Part shown: positions 8,146 through 17,901 of the stretch, piece after piece
Numbering within the stretch: the stretch's first letter is position 1
Layout: every line of letters begins with the position of its first letter
Assembly (NCBI GenBank): GCA_023091735.1
Contig: JALKBU010000068.1
Location: forward strand, 1-64,000
Direction: 5' to 3'
DNA from: Trichomonas tenax
Taxonomy: Eukaryota; Parabasalia; Trichomonadida; Trichomonadidae
DNA: 64,000 nucleotides
Made by a program: the position numbers and the translations under genes
The notes under the pieces: generated by a model
Databases searched by the model: none
What the model was told of the DNA's origin: nothing
The model's input: only the letters and a program-made list of their open reading frames with translations

Positions 8146-11100
8146 CTAATCCATCTGGTTATAAACATCTTTGTCATATGCGATTTCTTCGTTGATCTTC
8201 TGCTTGAATGTCAATGGCTTATCCTTCTTCTCAACCATTTCTCCAAGAATGTTCTGGTTGAGGCCGGTAGTGTCTAAGTCTCCAAGCTCTTTCTGGTCGT
8301 GGATGACATTGTCCATAATCATCTTCTTCCTCTTCTGGGAGTTTTCGATTCTCTCATCGATTGTGCCTTCCATGACAATGCTGAATACAGTAACTTGGTT
8401 GGATTGACCAATTCTGTGAACTCTGTCCTCTGCCTGAATATCGATGGCAGGATTCCAGTTAAGTTCGAAGAAAATGACAATGTTTGCAATTGTCAAGTTG
8501 ATACCGTGACCAGCAGCTCCTTTTGTGGCAATGAAGATATCAGGGCCATCTTCTTTCATGAAGTCATCGATGGCTCTATCTCTCTCTTCTTGCTTGAGAG
8601 ATGAATCGAAACGAACAAATGTGAGATCATCCATTGGCTTAAATACCAATTTGATGATATATTCGATTGCTGTTTCGCTTTCACAGAAGATAACAACTTT
8701 CTGCCTTAAAACTTCTTCATTAGATTGTCCGAAGCCGAGTCTGATCAAGAGGTCTCTGAGTGCGATAAGCTTGCCTGATTCTTCAAGAATACCAGAGCAA
8801 GTATCTGGAGATTCGATGTGCGGATGGATGTTGACATTACGCTCGAATTTGAGTTTCGTGAATGTCGCTTCTGTGATTTCTTCTTCGTCGATAGATTGCT
8901 GGTGAGATGCCAATAACGCCTTCTGGACTTCAGAGAGCTGAGCAGTTTCCGTGATGTGAATCTTTGGCAACAAAGATTGCAAAACATCGGTCTTAAGTCT
9001 ACGAAGAATGAGAGGCAAAACTTGGCTGTGAAGCTTTTCAAGAGCGAGTCTACCGCGCTCTGTATCTGCTTCAGATGCACCAACATTAAACATCTTGTTG
9101 ATTGGATTTTCATAGAGCTTCCTGAAGACATCGAGTGGGCCCAAATAACCTGGCATCAAGAAGTTGAACAAAGACCAAAGATCGAGAGCGCCATTCTGAA
9201 TTGGAGTACCAGACAATATGAGTCTGTGCTCTGATGCAATGCTTGATATATCGCGTGATGTTTGTGACTCGGCGTTCTTGATAAGGTGGCCTTCATCCAA
9301 AACAATGAACTTGAATGGCTTGCCGATCTTTGTCGTGGCGATGTGCTTCGCCATGAAGTATGATGCAACAATAATGCCTGAGAACTTATTGAAATTGATT
9401 TCCTTGACTTGATCACCTTTGTTGATCTTCACTGATTCCATCCATGGGAAGAATTTGTCAACTTCTTTCGTCCAATGGTAAACGACGTTCTTTGGTGCAA
9501 AGATTAATGAAACTGGTTTCTCTCCACGCTCAATTGCCTTCTTGTGGACAGTTGAGATAGCGCAGAGTGTCTGGAATGTCTTACCGAGACCCATATCATC
9601 AGCGAGAATACCATCGAGACCGAATTCGAGAAGGAAGCCAAGCCAGTTGATACCTGTGCGCTGGTAATCGAGTGGTTCAACCGCTGGTGGCGGAAGAATC
9701 TCCATTGGCTTGATGAGTGTTGGATCGAAGAGAGGACGCAACTTTTCGAGGCTCTTGAGCTTCAAGTCTCTCAAGTTCTCTGGGATGTTATCGAGTTTGT
9801 CTGTATTTTCGAGTGGCAAGTATCTTATGGAGTTAGCAAGAGAGTGAGAGAGATATTGAGAAATAATCTTGTCTGTGGCTTTGAATCTGTTCTCGAGAAG
9901 CTGTGGAACGAAGAATGAGCACCAGTGATGCTTTTCGAATGGAATAGAAGACAGGAATAAATCAATGAACTCTGCATCACCTCTAGAAAGCTTTTCCTTT
10001 GGTGTCAAAAGGTAAACTTGCATGAATTCTTCTGTATGTCTCAATAGGTATTCTTTAGCAACATAAGCAGCGAGTGATGCATTGTATGGATTATCTTCCT
10101 GAAGGAAGCATCCGATGAGTTGCTTCAGAGAATCCTCTGGAATAACACTGTTAGAGAATGTATAGTAATATGTGCGCATGATTGTCTCGCGGGAAGAAAT
10201 AACTTTAGGAAGTGATGTAACGCATTGCTTAAGAATGCTGTCGATAATGGCTGCCTTGATATCCATCTTTACTTCTACGATAGCTGCTGCGTAACTCTTT
10301 TGTTCTGTTTCGGTGATTGAAGGGAAGAAGAACTGCTCATATTCAGTTGATTCTTCATTTATCAATTCCTCGATGATGACGACTTTCTTCGATTCGCGGT
10401 GATAATTCTTGATTGCAAGAGCAACATAGTTTGTAACGAAAATCCTGAAAGCTCCAAACTGAACATTAGCAATGTCTGGAATAATGTTCAAAACCTTTCT
10501 TGGTTTGAAAGAGAAGAGCCCTTTGAAGAGTGGAATTGGATCCTTCTTGAGAACAGATGGATTGATCTTTGCAAGTGTTGGCTCTTTGGCAAGCATTGAA
10601 AGACAGATTATGTAGATGAAGCAAACAGCAATGAGGTTTTCGCATCCTCTGAATGTTACTGATTCATCCTTCTTAATGTTGATGTACTTTCCAATTGAAA
10701 TAAGGACTGAGATGACACTTGGCAATTTACCGAGATTTGCTTTGTCCATGGCGATTTTTGTGCAGATCTTTGGAACATAATCTTCAGCAAATTCGAAGCC
10801 TTGGACATCAAGTAATTCCTTGAGGCTATCAAAGAGTCCAACGGCAATCTGGTTATAAGCAGTCTCGTTGAGATTGAGACTGATCAATGTCTCTGTTAAT
10901 TTCTCGATATCATAATCCATCCAAACATCAAGTGTACCATCCTTCATTGCTGCATTTAATAAAGCATAGCCGCTCTTTCTTGCTGCTAATGAACCGGATG
11001 ATTCTTTGCCATCAATAATGCAGTTATAGATCGTTTCGAGGCCCTCTTTAGATGCGAAATATGAAATTTGGCATTTCTCGAATAACTTCAATGTGCAATC

Positions 11101-12117
11101 CAAAATGATTGAGTTGTAAGAGTTGAGGTTTTCATAATTCGTGAATTCATCCCACATCAGCTTAGCAATGCCCTCTGTATCAGGGAGGTTCTCAATGATT
11201 GGATAAATGGCTTCAGCAGCATATGTAACAACATCTTGGAAGATGATATCATCATGTGTGCTTGCGAAGGCTTCCTTCAAGTGATTCTGGATCCAATTGA
11301 TATCAAACACTGCAGCATTGATGGCTGAGACGTTCTTGAGAATCAGCCATGCGCAGAGACGCAAATGATAGATCTTTGATGCGATTAATTCATCAATGAC
11401 TCTAACACACTGATCAACATGATTGATGAGAATTTGAGCAAGTAACTTGCAAGCCTCGAGGCTAACTGGAAGAATCGTAGCATCAGAGACTGAAGCATCG
11501 ATGAATCTATCTCTGCAAATCAAAATTAAAAGATGAACTGCAATGTCTTCAAGATAATATTGTGGCATGAGAATAAGTTCGTTGATGCTCTTAAGGCCTT
11601 TATATATCTCGTGTAAAGTGATTACAGCACCGTGTCTGTAGAACCAGTCTTTAGATTCGAATTGTTGAAGTAAAAGTTCTGTCAATTGGCAAAGTTCAGC
11701 AACCTTTTCGTTTTCAGCTTTAAATACTTGTTTTGAATAATCATCTGGTAATTCTGTTTCAGATAAGAAAGTATTTGTGAGAATAGCGCTGTCTCCAAGT
11801 TTTGTTATATTTGAAACTTTGAATTCGTTGAGTCTGCCGTAGTTCCTTGTTGTTGTCCAGATCCTTGATTTTTGTTTGCACTGTGGAACTAAGTATCCAA
11901 TGGCACGAGCGGCACCGCATCTCGTATTGAAGTTCGTGTGCATCGTCAAAGGATATAGTTTGTTAAGAAGATAAGAAAGCTCATAAGCGAATTCCTTCTG
12001 AAGGAAGCCAATTTGCTCTGCAGCAGCAAGCTTCATTTTCATGGTGTATTTGTTGCCTTTCAATACATCAAGAAGACGCTCAAATTTTGAGTTTGAAGAC
12101 TTCCCTTTCTTTTCCAT
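8146..12117 (-). CDS. MOT1: MOT1/BTAF1-type Snf2 ATPase, 1323 aa
   Basis: Mot1/BTAF1 strips TBP from DNA with ATP and redistributes it between promoters. The N-terminus (about 1-90) matches the Mot1 opening of HEAT repeats ('RLLDVL' ... 'AAEQIGFLQKE' ... 'TRCGAARAIGYL'). Helical repeats follow to about 800, then a Snf2 helicase core: ADDMGLGKT near residue 837 (the Mot1-style DDMGLGKT), DEGH near 939, SGTPIQN, and RVHRIGQ near 1235. At 1323 aa it is shorter than the yeast and human proteins, with the loss in the HEAT region. It starts at ATG 12117. The upstream spacer has TTTACATGGCA and TTTACACGGCA motifs and is shared with the divergent PepD-like gene. Confidence 0.93.
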   Translation of the reverse strand: MEKKGKSSNSKFERLLDVLKGNKYTMKMKLAAAEQIGFLQKEFAYELSYLLNKLYPLTMHTNFNTRCGAARAIGYLVPQCKQKSRIWTTTRNYGRLNEFKVSNITKLGDSAILTNTFLSETELPDDYSKQVFKAENEKVAELCQLTELLLQQFESKDWFYRHGAVITLHEIYKGLKSINELILMPQYYLEDIAVHLLILICRDRFIDASVSDATILPVSLEACKLLAQILINHVDQCVRVIDELIASKIYHLRLCAWLILKNVSAINAAVFDINWIQNHLKEAFASTHDDIIFQDVVTYAAEAIYPIIENLPDTEGIAKLMWDEFTNYENLNSYNSIILDCTLKLFEKCQISYFASKEGLETIYNCIIDGKESSGSLAARKSGYALLNAAMKDGTLDVWMDYDIEKLTETLISLNLNETAYNQIAVGLFDSLKELLDVQGFEFAEDYVPKICTKIAMDKANLGKLPSVISVLISIGKYINIKKDESVTFRGCENLIAVCFIYIICLSMLAKEPTLAKINPSVLKKDPIPLFKGLFSFKPRKVLNIIPDIANVQFGAFRIFVTNYVALAIKNYHRESKKVVIIEELINEESTEYEQFFFPSITETEQKSYAAAIVEVKMDIKAAIIDSILKQCVTSLPKVISSRETIMRTYYYTFSNSVIPEDSLKQLIGCFLQEDNPYNASLAAYVAKEYLLRHTEEFMQVYLLTPKEKLSRGDAEFIDLFLSSIPFEKHHWCSFFVPQLLENRFKATDKIISQYLSHSLANSIRYLPLENTDKLDNIPENLRDLKLKSLEKLRPLFDPTLIKPMEILPPPAVEPLDYQRTGINWLGFLLEFGLDGILADDMGLGKTFQTLCAISTVHKKAIERGEKPVSLIFAPKNVVYHWTKEVDKFFPWMESVKINKGDQVKEINFNKFSGIIVASYFMAKHIATTKIGKPFKFIVLDEGHLIKNAESQTSRDISSIASEHRLILSGTPIQNGALDLWSLFNFLMPGYLGPLDVFRKLYENPINKMFNVGASEADTERGRLALEKLHSQVLPLILRRLKTDVLQSLLPKIHITETAQLSEVQKALLASHQQSIDEEEITEATFTKLKFERNVNIHPHIESPDTCSGILEESGKLIALRDLLIRLGFGQSNEEVLRQKVVIFCESETAIEYIIKLVFKPMDDLTFVRFDSSLKQEERDRAIDDFMKEDGPDIFIATKGAAGHGINLTIANIVIFFELNWNPAIDIQAEDRVHRIGQSNQVTVFSIVMEGTIDERIENSQKRKKMIMDNVIHDQKELGDLDTTGLNQNILGEMVEKKDKPLTFKQKINEEIAYDKDVYNQMD

Positions 12118-12345
12118 GAAATTTTGATTTACATGGCAAAATTATTTTACAACCAATTATTTACACGGCAAACGCATTTTTTATATGTCAAATTAGGATT
12201 TATTTGGCAAAAGTTTCACAATTGAAATTTTTCATGGCAAATATTTATTTTGTGTCAAATATAATTGTTTTCATTGTCAGTTAAAATATTGATATTGAAA
12301 TGTTTATGTTGTCAGTTTAAAATTTATTTGCTAAAAAGTTTAAAT
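12118..12345. promoter_or_regulatory. Divergent promoter region, MOT1-like and PepD-like genes
   Basis: A 228-base spacer between two divergent starts. It contains a series of related motifs: TTTACATGGCA near 12134, TTTACACGGCA near 12169, TATATGTCA near 12184 and TTTATTTGGCA near 12202. The same motif type precedes many other genes here, so these are probably core promoter elements. Which copy serves which gene cannot be told. Confidence 0.5.
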
Positions 12346-13785
12346 ATGGAAAAGATTTTAAGTTCTTTTTCACAGGCTCCTTCAGATATTGTCAAAGAGT
12401 TTATAACTTTGTCAAATCTTTCTAGTGGATTCCTCAATATTGAAATTACCTCGAAATATATAACTGAAAGCTTAATTAAACTCGGATTAGAACCAAAAAT
12501 TGATACAAACCAGAATATTACTGCTGAAATAAAGGAGAATCTCGAATTTAAGCACACTGTTGCACTTCACACACATCTTGACCAAACAAAAATTGGTGAA
12601 TATTCAGAATTGCAGGTTGAACAAGCAGAAAACACCTATAACATCAGATCTGAGAAATCTAATTTTGCTGCTTCTTCTTATTTTGCCATTGCCACAATGC
12701 TTTACGTTGCCTCACAAAAGGATAAATTCGAACATGGTCTGATTGTTTTGATTTTCACAGTGAATGATGAACTTTCTCTTCAAGGCGCTGCCTCTATTCC
12801 TGAGTGGCCTGCTCTCTCATACAACTACTGCATCAATCTCAACAACTTCCAAGACTGCATTTGCGTTGGCGGTCCACTTGGAAAGAATATCGATATTGTA
12901 CTCGATTTAGAGTATAGTGATCCAGGAAGTGACATGTGCATTGTTAACGCACAATGTTCCGGCTTAAACGGAGGATGTGTGTCTGATGTCAATGCAAATG
13001 CCGTGCAATGGGTTTCTTCGGTATTATTCAAACTCTCTCAGTCCGGAATTCCTTTCAGGATTGTTTGTTTAGAATCTGGAAAGTATCAATATACTGTTTC
13101 CACAAATTACGAACTTAAAATACTTGTTCCTAAGGATAAAGGTGATGCTGCTGTTGAAGTCATTCATGCTGCGCATATGGCATCAGTCATGGAATATGTT
13201 AGATCAGACCATTCCGACTTCCACACAGAAATAATTCAAGATGAGCCACAAGATGCATTATCTGTTGAAGATTCATTAGCATTAACATATTTGCTGTCTT
13301 TATTACCGTCCGGAGTGATAACAAATTCACTTCCTTATGAAGGATTTGAAACAGCAGCAAACATTGGAAAAGTTACAATTGACAAGAACAATAAAAACAC
13401 AATCTCATTGCAGCTTTTAGCGATGGCATCTGGAGGACTCGATCACATTTACAAATTGGTGCATTGCGCATTCCATTCTTCGCATCTTAAAGGAAAAATG
13501 AATGAAACAACATCATGGAAACAATGGGGGCCAAGAAGACGTGGAATGTTATTCTCTAAGTCTGTTTCCGTCGGAAATGAAATATTTGGAAGAGATATTA
13601 AGTTTGGATTACTTCCATACGCCATTGCTCCATCGAAACTATGTGAAAACGGATACGATGAAGCAACATATATTTCTGTTGGTCCAAAGATAGAGAATTT
13701 CCGCGCTATAGGAGAATCCATTTCCACAAAGGATATTGATGACTGGGCAATGTATGTTAGAAAGGCAATAGAAGTACTTGCATAA
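12346..13785 (+). CDS. PepD-like M20 peptidase homologue, probably inactive, 479 aa
   Basis: The frame extends upstream to 12265 with a non-ATG start. The first sensible ATG is at 12346, after an AT-rich leader. Family features of aminoacyl-histidine dipeptidase (PepD, peptidase M20) are visible: 'HTHLDQT' (H77 and D79 in the HxD metal motif), 'NDELSLQGA' in place of TDEE..GA, 'GLNGG' followed by 'NANAVQW' (PepD: GGHSG...RANANK), and near the end 'ISVGPKIENF' (PepD: SIGP.i.dvH). The His of GGHSG and the His after SIGP are both absent, and the acidic pair is reduced. It is therefore probably a non-catalytic homologue. It converges with the ZMYND10-like gene, 28 bases apart. Confidence 0.75.
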   Translation: MEKILSSFSQAPSDIVKEFITLSNLSSGFLNIEITSKYITESLIKLGLEPKIDTNQNITAEIKENLEFKHTVALHTHLDQTKIGEYSELQVEQAENTYNIRSEKSNFAASSYFAIATMLYVASQKDKFEHGLIVLIFTVNDELSLQGAASIPEWPALSYNYCINLNNFQDCICVGGPLGKNIDIVLDLEYSDPGSDMCIVNAQCSGLNGGCVSDVNANAVQWVSSVLFKLSQSGIPFRIVCLESGKYQYTVSTNYELKILVPKDKGDAAVEVIHAAHMASVMEYVRSDHSDFHTEIIQDEPQDALSVEDSLALTYLLSLLPSGVITNSLPYEGFETAANIGKVTIDKNNKNTISLQLLAMASGGLDHIYKLVHCAFHSSHLKGKMNETTSWKQWGPRRRGMLFSKSVSVGNEIFGRDIKFGLLPYAIAPSKLCENGYDEATYISVGPKIENFRAIGESISTKDIDDWAMYVRKAIEVLA

Positions 13786-13813
13786 ATAAATAATACATAT
13801 GAACAATAATATT

Positions 13814-14911
13814 TTATTTACCTTCAAGCATTGCGAAAATAGATAAGTATTCAGAAACCATCTGTAATTCAGCAGCTAACTGCTGTGGATTCTTGAAATA
13901 CTTGTTAAGTGCAGTGTTTGCGAGGCCACTCCAATCCCATTTCCTATCGAACTCCTCCTTCATTGGCGGAATCTGTTCGATGATTGCCTGGAACTTCGGT
14001 GGTGGTGGCAAGTTAACTCTCAAATACTGCAGGGCTCTCTTGAGTGACTGAAGTGGAGGAAGCTGATCAATTAAGATTTCACTGAGCATTCCTTCGACAT
14101 GCAACAAAGATTCTCTTCTCGCGTCATTCCAGTTTGTTAATTCTAAGCATCTTGGCTCTAACAACTGTTGGATTGCTGTCCATGCGTGTGCCTCTGGCTT
14201 GCAGACTCTCAATGCGTCTCTCTTGTCAAGTTCCATCAAAGCGTTTTCGCCCCATTTGATGACTTTTCCTTTCCTGATTGTTCTCCATGGCTGCTTGATA
14301 ACTAGCTCGCAGAGCGTTGGAATCAAGTCGTCTTCGTTAACGAGACGTTTTGTAACTGTGATTGGGAATCCTGCGTCTGATGTAGCGCAAGCAATGCACC
14401 AAATGATCGACAAAGCTGCGAAACAGATCTGGAATTTCGGAAGCTTCGGATCTTGCTCATTCGATGGATCAATGTCACCAATGTCCATATGCGTGAGCAT
14501 GGCGAGCTTTGCAGCGCAGAAATCGATCAATGGCAATAATCCTTCTGTTGTAAGCCCATCTGGCTTGAAAACAACGAAACCCAAGAGAGTCAAGAGTGTA
14601 CTCAAGGATCTCTCGACGACGAAGATTCTTGCGAAAGCCTGTTGCGGTAATTTATCTTTGAACTTGGAAAACATGTTATTCAAGCACATATCTGTTGCAA
14701 TAAGCTCATGAACGAGGACTTCGAACTTTTCGTGTGTCTTAATCGAATCTACGACTGATTCGAACTGATTCTTTTGTGCTTCAACTGCTGCTTGGACATT
14801 GATCTTTTCTATGCCGATCATTTGCTTGAGCCACTCGTGGCTACCCCACTGCTCTATCGGGAACGGCTTCAAGTGCTCTACAATATTCTCAACTTCGGCT
14901 TTTGGAATCAT
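13814..14911 (-). CDS. ZMYND10: ZMYND10-like dynein-arm assembly factor, 365 aa, no MYND finger
   Basis: ZMYND10 is a cytoplasmic co-chaperone adaptor for folding dynein heavy chains before import into flagella. The N-terminus ('VENIVEHLKPFPIEQWGSHEWL' in part, then 'IEKINVQAAVEAQKNQ') matches the vertebrate start (EVLVQSLRPFPL...W...LEKLNMQA). The C-terminal half has 'LIPTLCELVIKQPW', 'AWTAIQQLL', 'EILIDQLPPLQSLKRALQYL' and 'PPKFQAIIEQIPP', all in family order. The protein stops where the C-terminal MYND zinc finger would begin; no Cys/His cluster is present. It fits a flagellated cell. TTTACTTGTCAAAA and TTTACATGCCAA lie about 45 and 75 bases upstream of ATG 14911. Confidence 0.87.
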   Translation of the reverse strand: MIPKAEVENIVEHLKPFPIEQWGSHEWLKQMIGIEKINVQAAVEAQKNQFESVVDSIKTHEKFEVLVHELIATDMCLNNMFSKFKDKLPQQAFARIFVVERSLSTLLTLLGFVVFKPDGLTTEGLLPLIDFCAAKLAMLTHMDIGDIDPSNEQDPKLPKFQICFAALSIIWCIACATSDAGFPITVTKRLVNEDDLIPTLCELVIKQPWRTIRKGKVIKWGENALMELDKRDALRVCKPEAHAWTAIQQLLEPRCLELTNWNDARRESLLHVEGMLSEILIDQLPPLQSLKRALQYLRVNLPPPPKFQAIIEQIPPMKEEFDRKWDWSGLANTALNKYFKNPQQLAAELQMVSEYLSIFAMLEGK

Positions 14912-15393
14912 ATGAACGTTTTAAATTTTTTGTTTGTTTGGCAGAAAAAGAAATTTACTTGTCAAAAAATATGATAAAAAGTTTACATGCCAATTTTTTG
15001 GAAAATATTATGTTTTAACCTTATTTTAAAGGAAAGTTCTTCATTTATAAAATCCATCAATTATTAATTATTAATAAGATTGTCATTCGTAAAATAATTG
15101 TACTATATGGACTACATCATATGATAAAAGTTATTTAGCATTTTATCAATATTACATCAAGATATTTTGAAAGATAAAATGAATATTTTGATTTATTGAA
15201 TTTGATCATCCCAAACGAACCTCCTTGTTGTGCATATTTAAGAATCGATGTGGTTCTTTGTCAATATCATTATATTCGTGGTTTTAGAAGCAAAAGTGTT
15301 TAACCCTCTCAATAATTATGCAGCCCCCTAAAATGATTTCTTTCAATTATTTGATATTTGTCAAATAAAATGTTTTTTGCCAAATAATCGTTG
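14912..15393. other. Intergenic spacer with promoter-like motifs
   Basis: AT-rich. TTTACTTGTCAAA (about 14954-14966) and TTTACATGCCAA (about 14982-14993) are placed as promoter elements for the minus-strand ZMYND10-like gene. Nothing else is seen until the plus-strand motif at 15394. Confidence 0.5.
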
Positions 15394-15405
15394 AAAAGTG
15401 ACAAA
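15394..15405 (+). promoter_or_regulatory. AAAAGTGACAAA start-site motif
   Basis: AAAAGTGACAAA ends two bases before ATG at 15408. The same motif abuts the MOB start (38588) and the CARMIL-like start (54013). It is therefore probably the core promoter of the ankyrin gene, now a pseudogene. Confidence 0.5.
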
Positions 15406-15407
15406 TA

Positions 15408-16766
15408 ATGAGTCATCTGAGCGGAGCCTCAAAACGGGGTTCTGTTTCGAGTATCGGGAAAACCAGTGGCCGCTACTATGACACTTCTTCAGATGTTCAG
15501 GATTCTGAAGTTGATTTAGGTACGTGTAATGAATTTTATATTGATGACAACGCTGTGTCTGACCACGATGACAACAATGATTTATGGAAAAATAGCCTCC
15601 AAGAAAACGAAATACAGGACCAAGAAATGGAACCTGCAATAACTGATCGATTTGTTTTAGCAGATTCACAATCTAACACGACAAGGACAGTAAAACCAGA
15701 TAAAGATGACGATACATCATCAGATATCCAAGATTCTGAACTTGATTCTGAAGGATGTAATGAATTTATTGTTGATGATGATTCTGAATCTTCTGATGAA
15801 GAAATAGACGAAACAAAAGCATGCAATAAATTCATGTACGAATATAAAGACTATATTTCGATCACAGACTTAATATACAGACTCGATACAAATATAATTG
15901 AAATCACTTTTCAAAAAATTGTCATTTTCATTTCTAGATTCAATGTATCACCTAAAACAGTTATAAATATGATAACTCATGCGATAGAATACAATTTGAA
16001 ACACTTATCGGGATATTATGATTTGTATCAGAAAACCAGAGAGAAATATCAACCAAAAATCAACAAAAAGAATAAACACATTGCTAAGCTGGATGACTGT
16101 AATGGTAATTAATCGAAAATGAATAAAATATTTAACATTCATCCTGTTTTGTATGCATTTCTTCACGACAACGTAAAAGAGTTCCAAAACATATTAAATA
16201 CTCAAAATATTGACTTCTTCAATGAAGAGCAAGAAAGATCATTAATAGATTGGTGCTGCTTCTATGGATCTGTTCAATGCTTTAATTTTTTGCGAAATAA
16301 CGCCGTTCCTATATCCATCGAGTGTATTATCTCAAGTTTCTGCGGCAGGAATGATCAGATCATTATGGAATGATTGCGTGAGTTCAAGCCGAATCAGATA
16401 TGTCTCTACAATGCATTAATGACGCATAACAATTCACTTGCAATCCAAATATCGAAATAATACAATTTGAGCATTTATTCAATTTGGTTTAATGAAAATT
16501 ATAATCTCGAACTATTCTTATATTATTTAAATCATACAAAGAACTACAATTATGCTTTATCCGCATCAATATGCTTTGAAATTCCAGCACTATTTTCATT
16601 CATATCGAAAAGAATCACCGATGTCAACGAAAAGAATGAAGAAGAAGAACCTGTTTTGTTTAATGTCGTGAGACATAATAATCTTGATTGTCTTGTGAAA
16701 GTTGTTAATCTCGGAGCAAATATTCATGCGAAAGGAAACTTTGGATATACTGCATTATTTATTACT
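15408..16766 (+). pseudogene. DUF3447-type ankyrin-repeat gene, decayed and truncated
   Basis: A single frame runs from ATG 15408 to about 16766, broken by TAA 16110-16112, TGA 16371-16373 and TAA 16458-16460. The first 145 residues are unusual for the family: Asp/Glu/Ser-rich, with a duplicated 'DTSSD(V/I)QDSE' block (about 25 and 104). Then come a helical segment, the DUF3447 region ('LIDWCCFYGSVQCFNFLR'), and 'YNLELFLYYLNHTKNYNYAL'. Last is the first ankyrin repeat ('NNLDCLVKVVNLGANIHAKG' in part, then 'NFGYTALFI'), cut by a composite repeat at about 16767. The family is greatly expanded in trichomonads. Confidence 0.85.
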
Positions 16767-16768
16767 GT

Positions 16769-17100
16769 GTGCAGCCACATAGTGTGGTGTGATTGCACAT
16801 AACAGCAGAAACGGACGAAAAGCACGATCTGTTTTATAATTTCAAATTATACGCGAGGACAAAGCCGTGTTTTTCGCTTCTTTAGCTAGTGAATCCTTGG
16901 GAGCACATATGTTCAAGGCATTTCACTAGCTAAAGAAGCGAAAAACATCAGACTTCGTCGAAATTGCTTCGATGCACAACTTTCTTCTTGAAAGTGCTTT
17001 TCGTCCGTTTCTGCTGCTGCGTGCAGCCAAATAGTGTGGTGTGGTTGCACATAATAGCAGAAACGGACGAAAAGCACGATCTGTTTTTTAATTTCAAATT
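16769..17100. repeat. Composite repeat: 80-bp direct copies around inverted segments
   Basis: 16769-16848 and 17021-17100 are direct copies (about four mismatches). Just before the second copy, about 16993-17017 is the inverse of the AGCAGAAACGGACGAAAAGC part. In the middle, 16868-16892 pairs perfectly with 16922-16947 (stem around TTTTTCGCTTCTTTAGCTAG). It interrupts the ankyrin gene at its first repeat. It looks like a non-autonomous fold-back insertion or a stack of them; I see no clear target duplication. Confidence 0.75.
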
Positions 17101-17388
17101 TGACTACTCCCCCCACTAATTACTAATCTGACACATATTTTTTTATTTGGCAAATGTTAATTTACTTGACAAAATGAATTATTTTTTATCGTTTTTTGAC
17201 TATTTTTCAATTCTGAAAATATGACAATCTGACACTTTACAGAGTGACTCATTGACATGCAAAACATCTCTATCATTTCAATCTATTATTAAAGATCAAA
17301 CATTTCATGAAATAAAAAACAAATTTGAAACCAATAATACTGTTTTTAGCCTATTACTGATTGAACATCAATATTGCAACTAAATTCG
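17101..17388. other. Intergenic with one TSD copy
   Basis: AT-rich sequence without a gene. It ends in ATTGCAACTAAATTCG (17373-17388), which is repeated exactly on the far side of the neighbouring element. TTACTTGACAAAA near 17163 resembles the promoter motif, but no start follows it. Confidence 0.5.
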
Positions 17389-17715
17389 TGTAAGGTATAA
17401 TAAAGTCAACGAAAAGTGAAGTGTTTGCATGGCAGTTCTAAATACGTTTTGACATGTAAAGTCTGCCATTATAACAAAGGGTGTTCTATTAAGCTTAATA
17501 GACTCCCTAGCAAGCTTGATACGCACTCTAACAAGCTTGAAATGAACTCTAGCAAGCTTACTAGACTCTCTAATAAGATTTACCGACACTATAACAAGCT
17601 TAATGGAACTTTATAAATACACATTCTAATTAGCTAACTAATTTTACATGTCAAAATGAAATACATTTGCCATGTAAACATGTCGCTTTTTCCTGACTCT
17701 TTATTATACCCAACA
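17389..17715 (+). mobile_element. 327-bp inverted-repeat element (copy B) with 16-bp target duplication
   Basis: The ends are imperfect inverted repeats of about 70 bp: TGTAAGGTATAATAAAG on the left and, inverted, TGTTGGGTATAATAAAG on the right, followed on both sides by a GAAAA..TGA..TG.TTGCATGGCA/GTTTACATGGCA stretch and TTTTGACATGTAAA. The middle has tandem 15-bp units around AAGCTT. ATTGCAACTAAATTCG stands directly on each side (17373-17388 and 17716-17731). A truncated relative is at 7945-8126. The terminal repeats contain the same ACATGT motif found upstream of genes. It encodes no transposase, so it is a non-autonomous element. Confidence 0.85.
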
Positions 17716-17901
17716 ATTGCAACTAAATTCGAGTTGATTAATATGATTAAAAAGCAATATAATTGAGAAAATATAATGGCATAAATTAAATTCGAATTGA
17801 AAGCTGATATCATAATATTTTAAAGCCCATGTGGAAAGATATATGAATCATAATATAAATACCGCAATATTTACGAAATAAAAATATATAAGAAACAAAA
17901 T

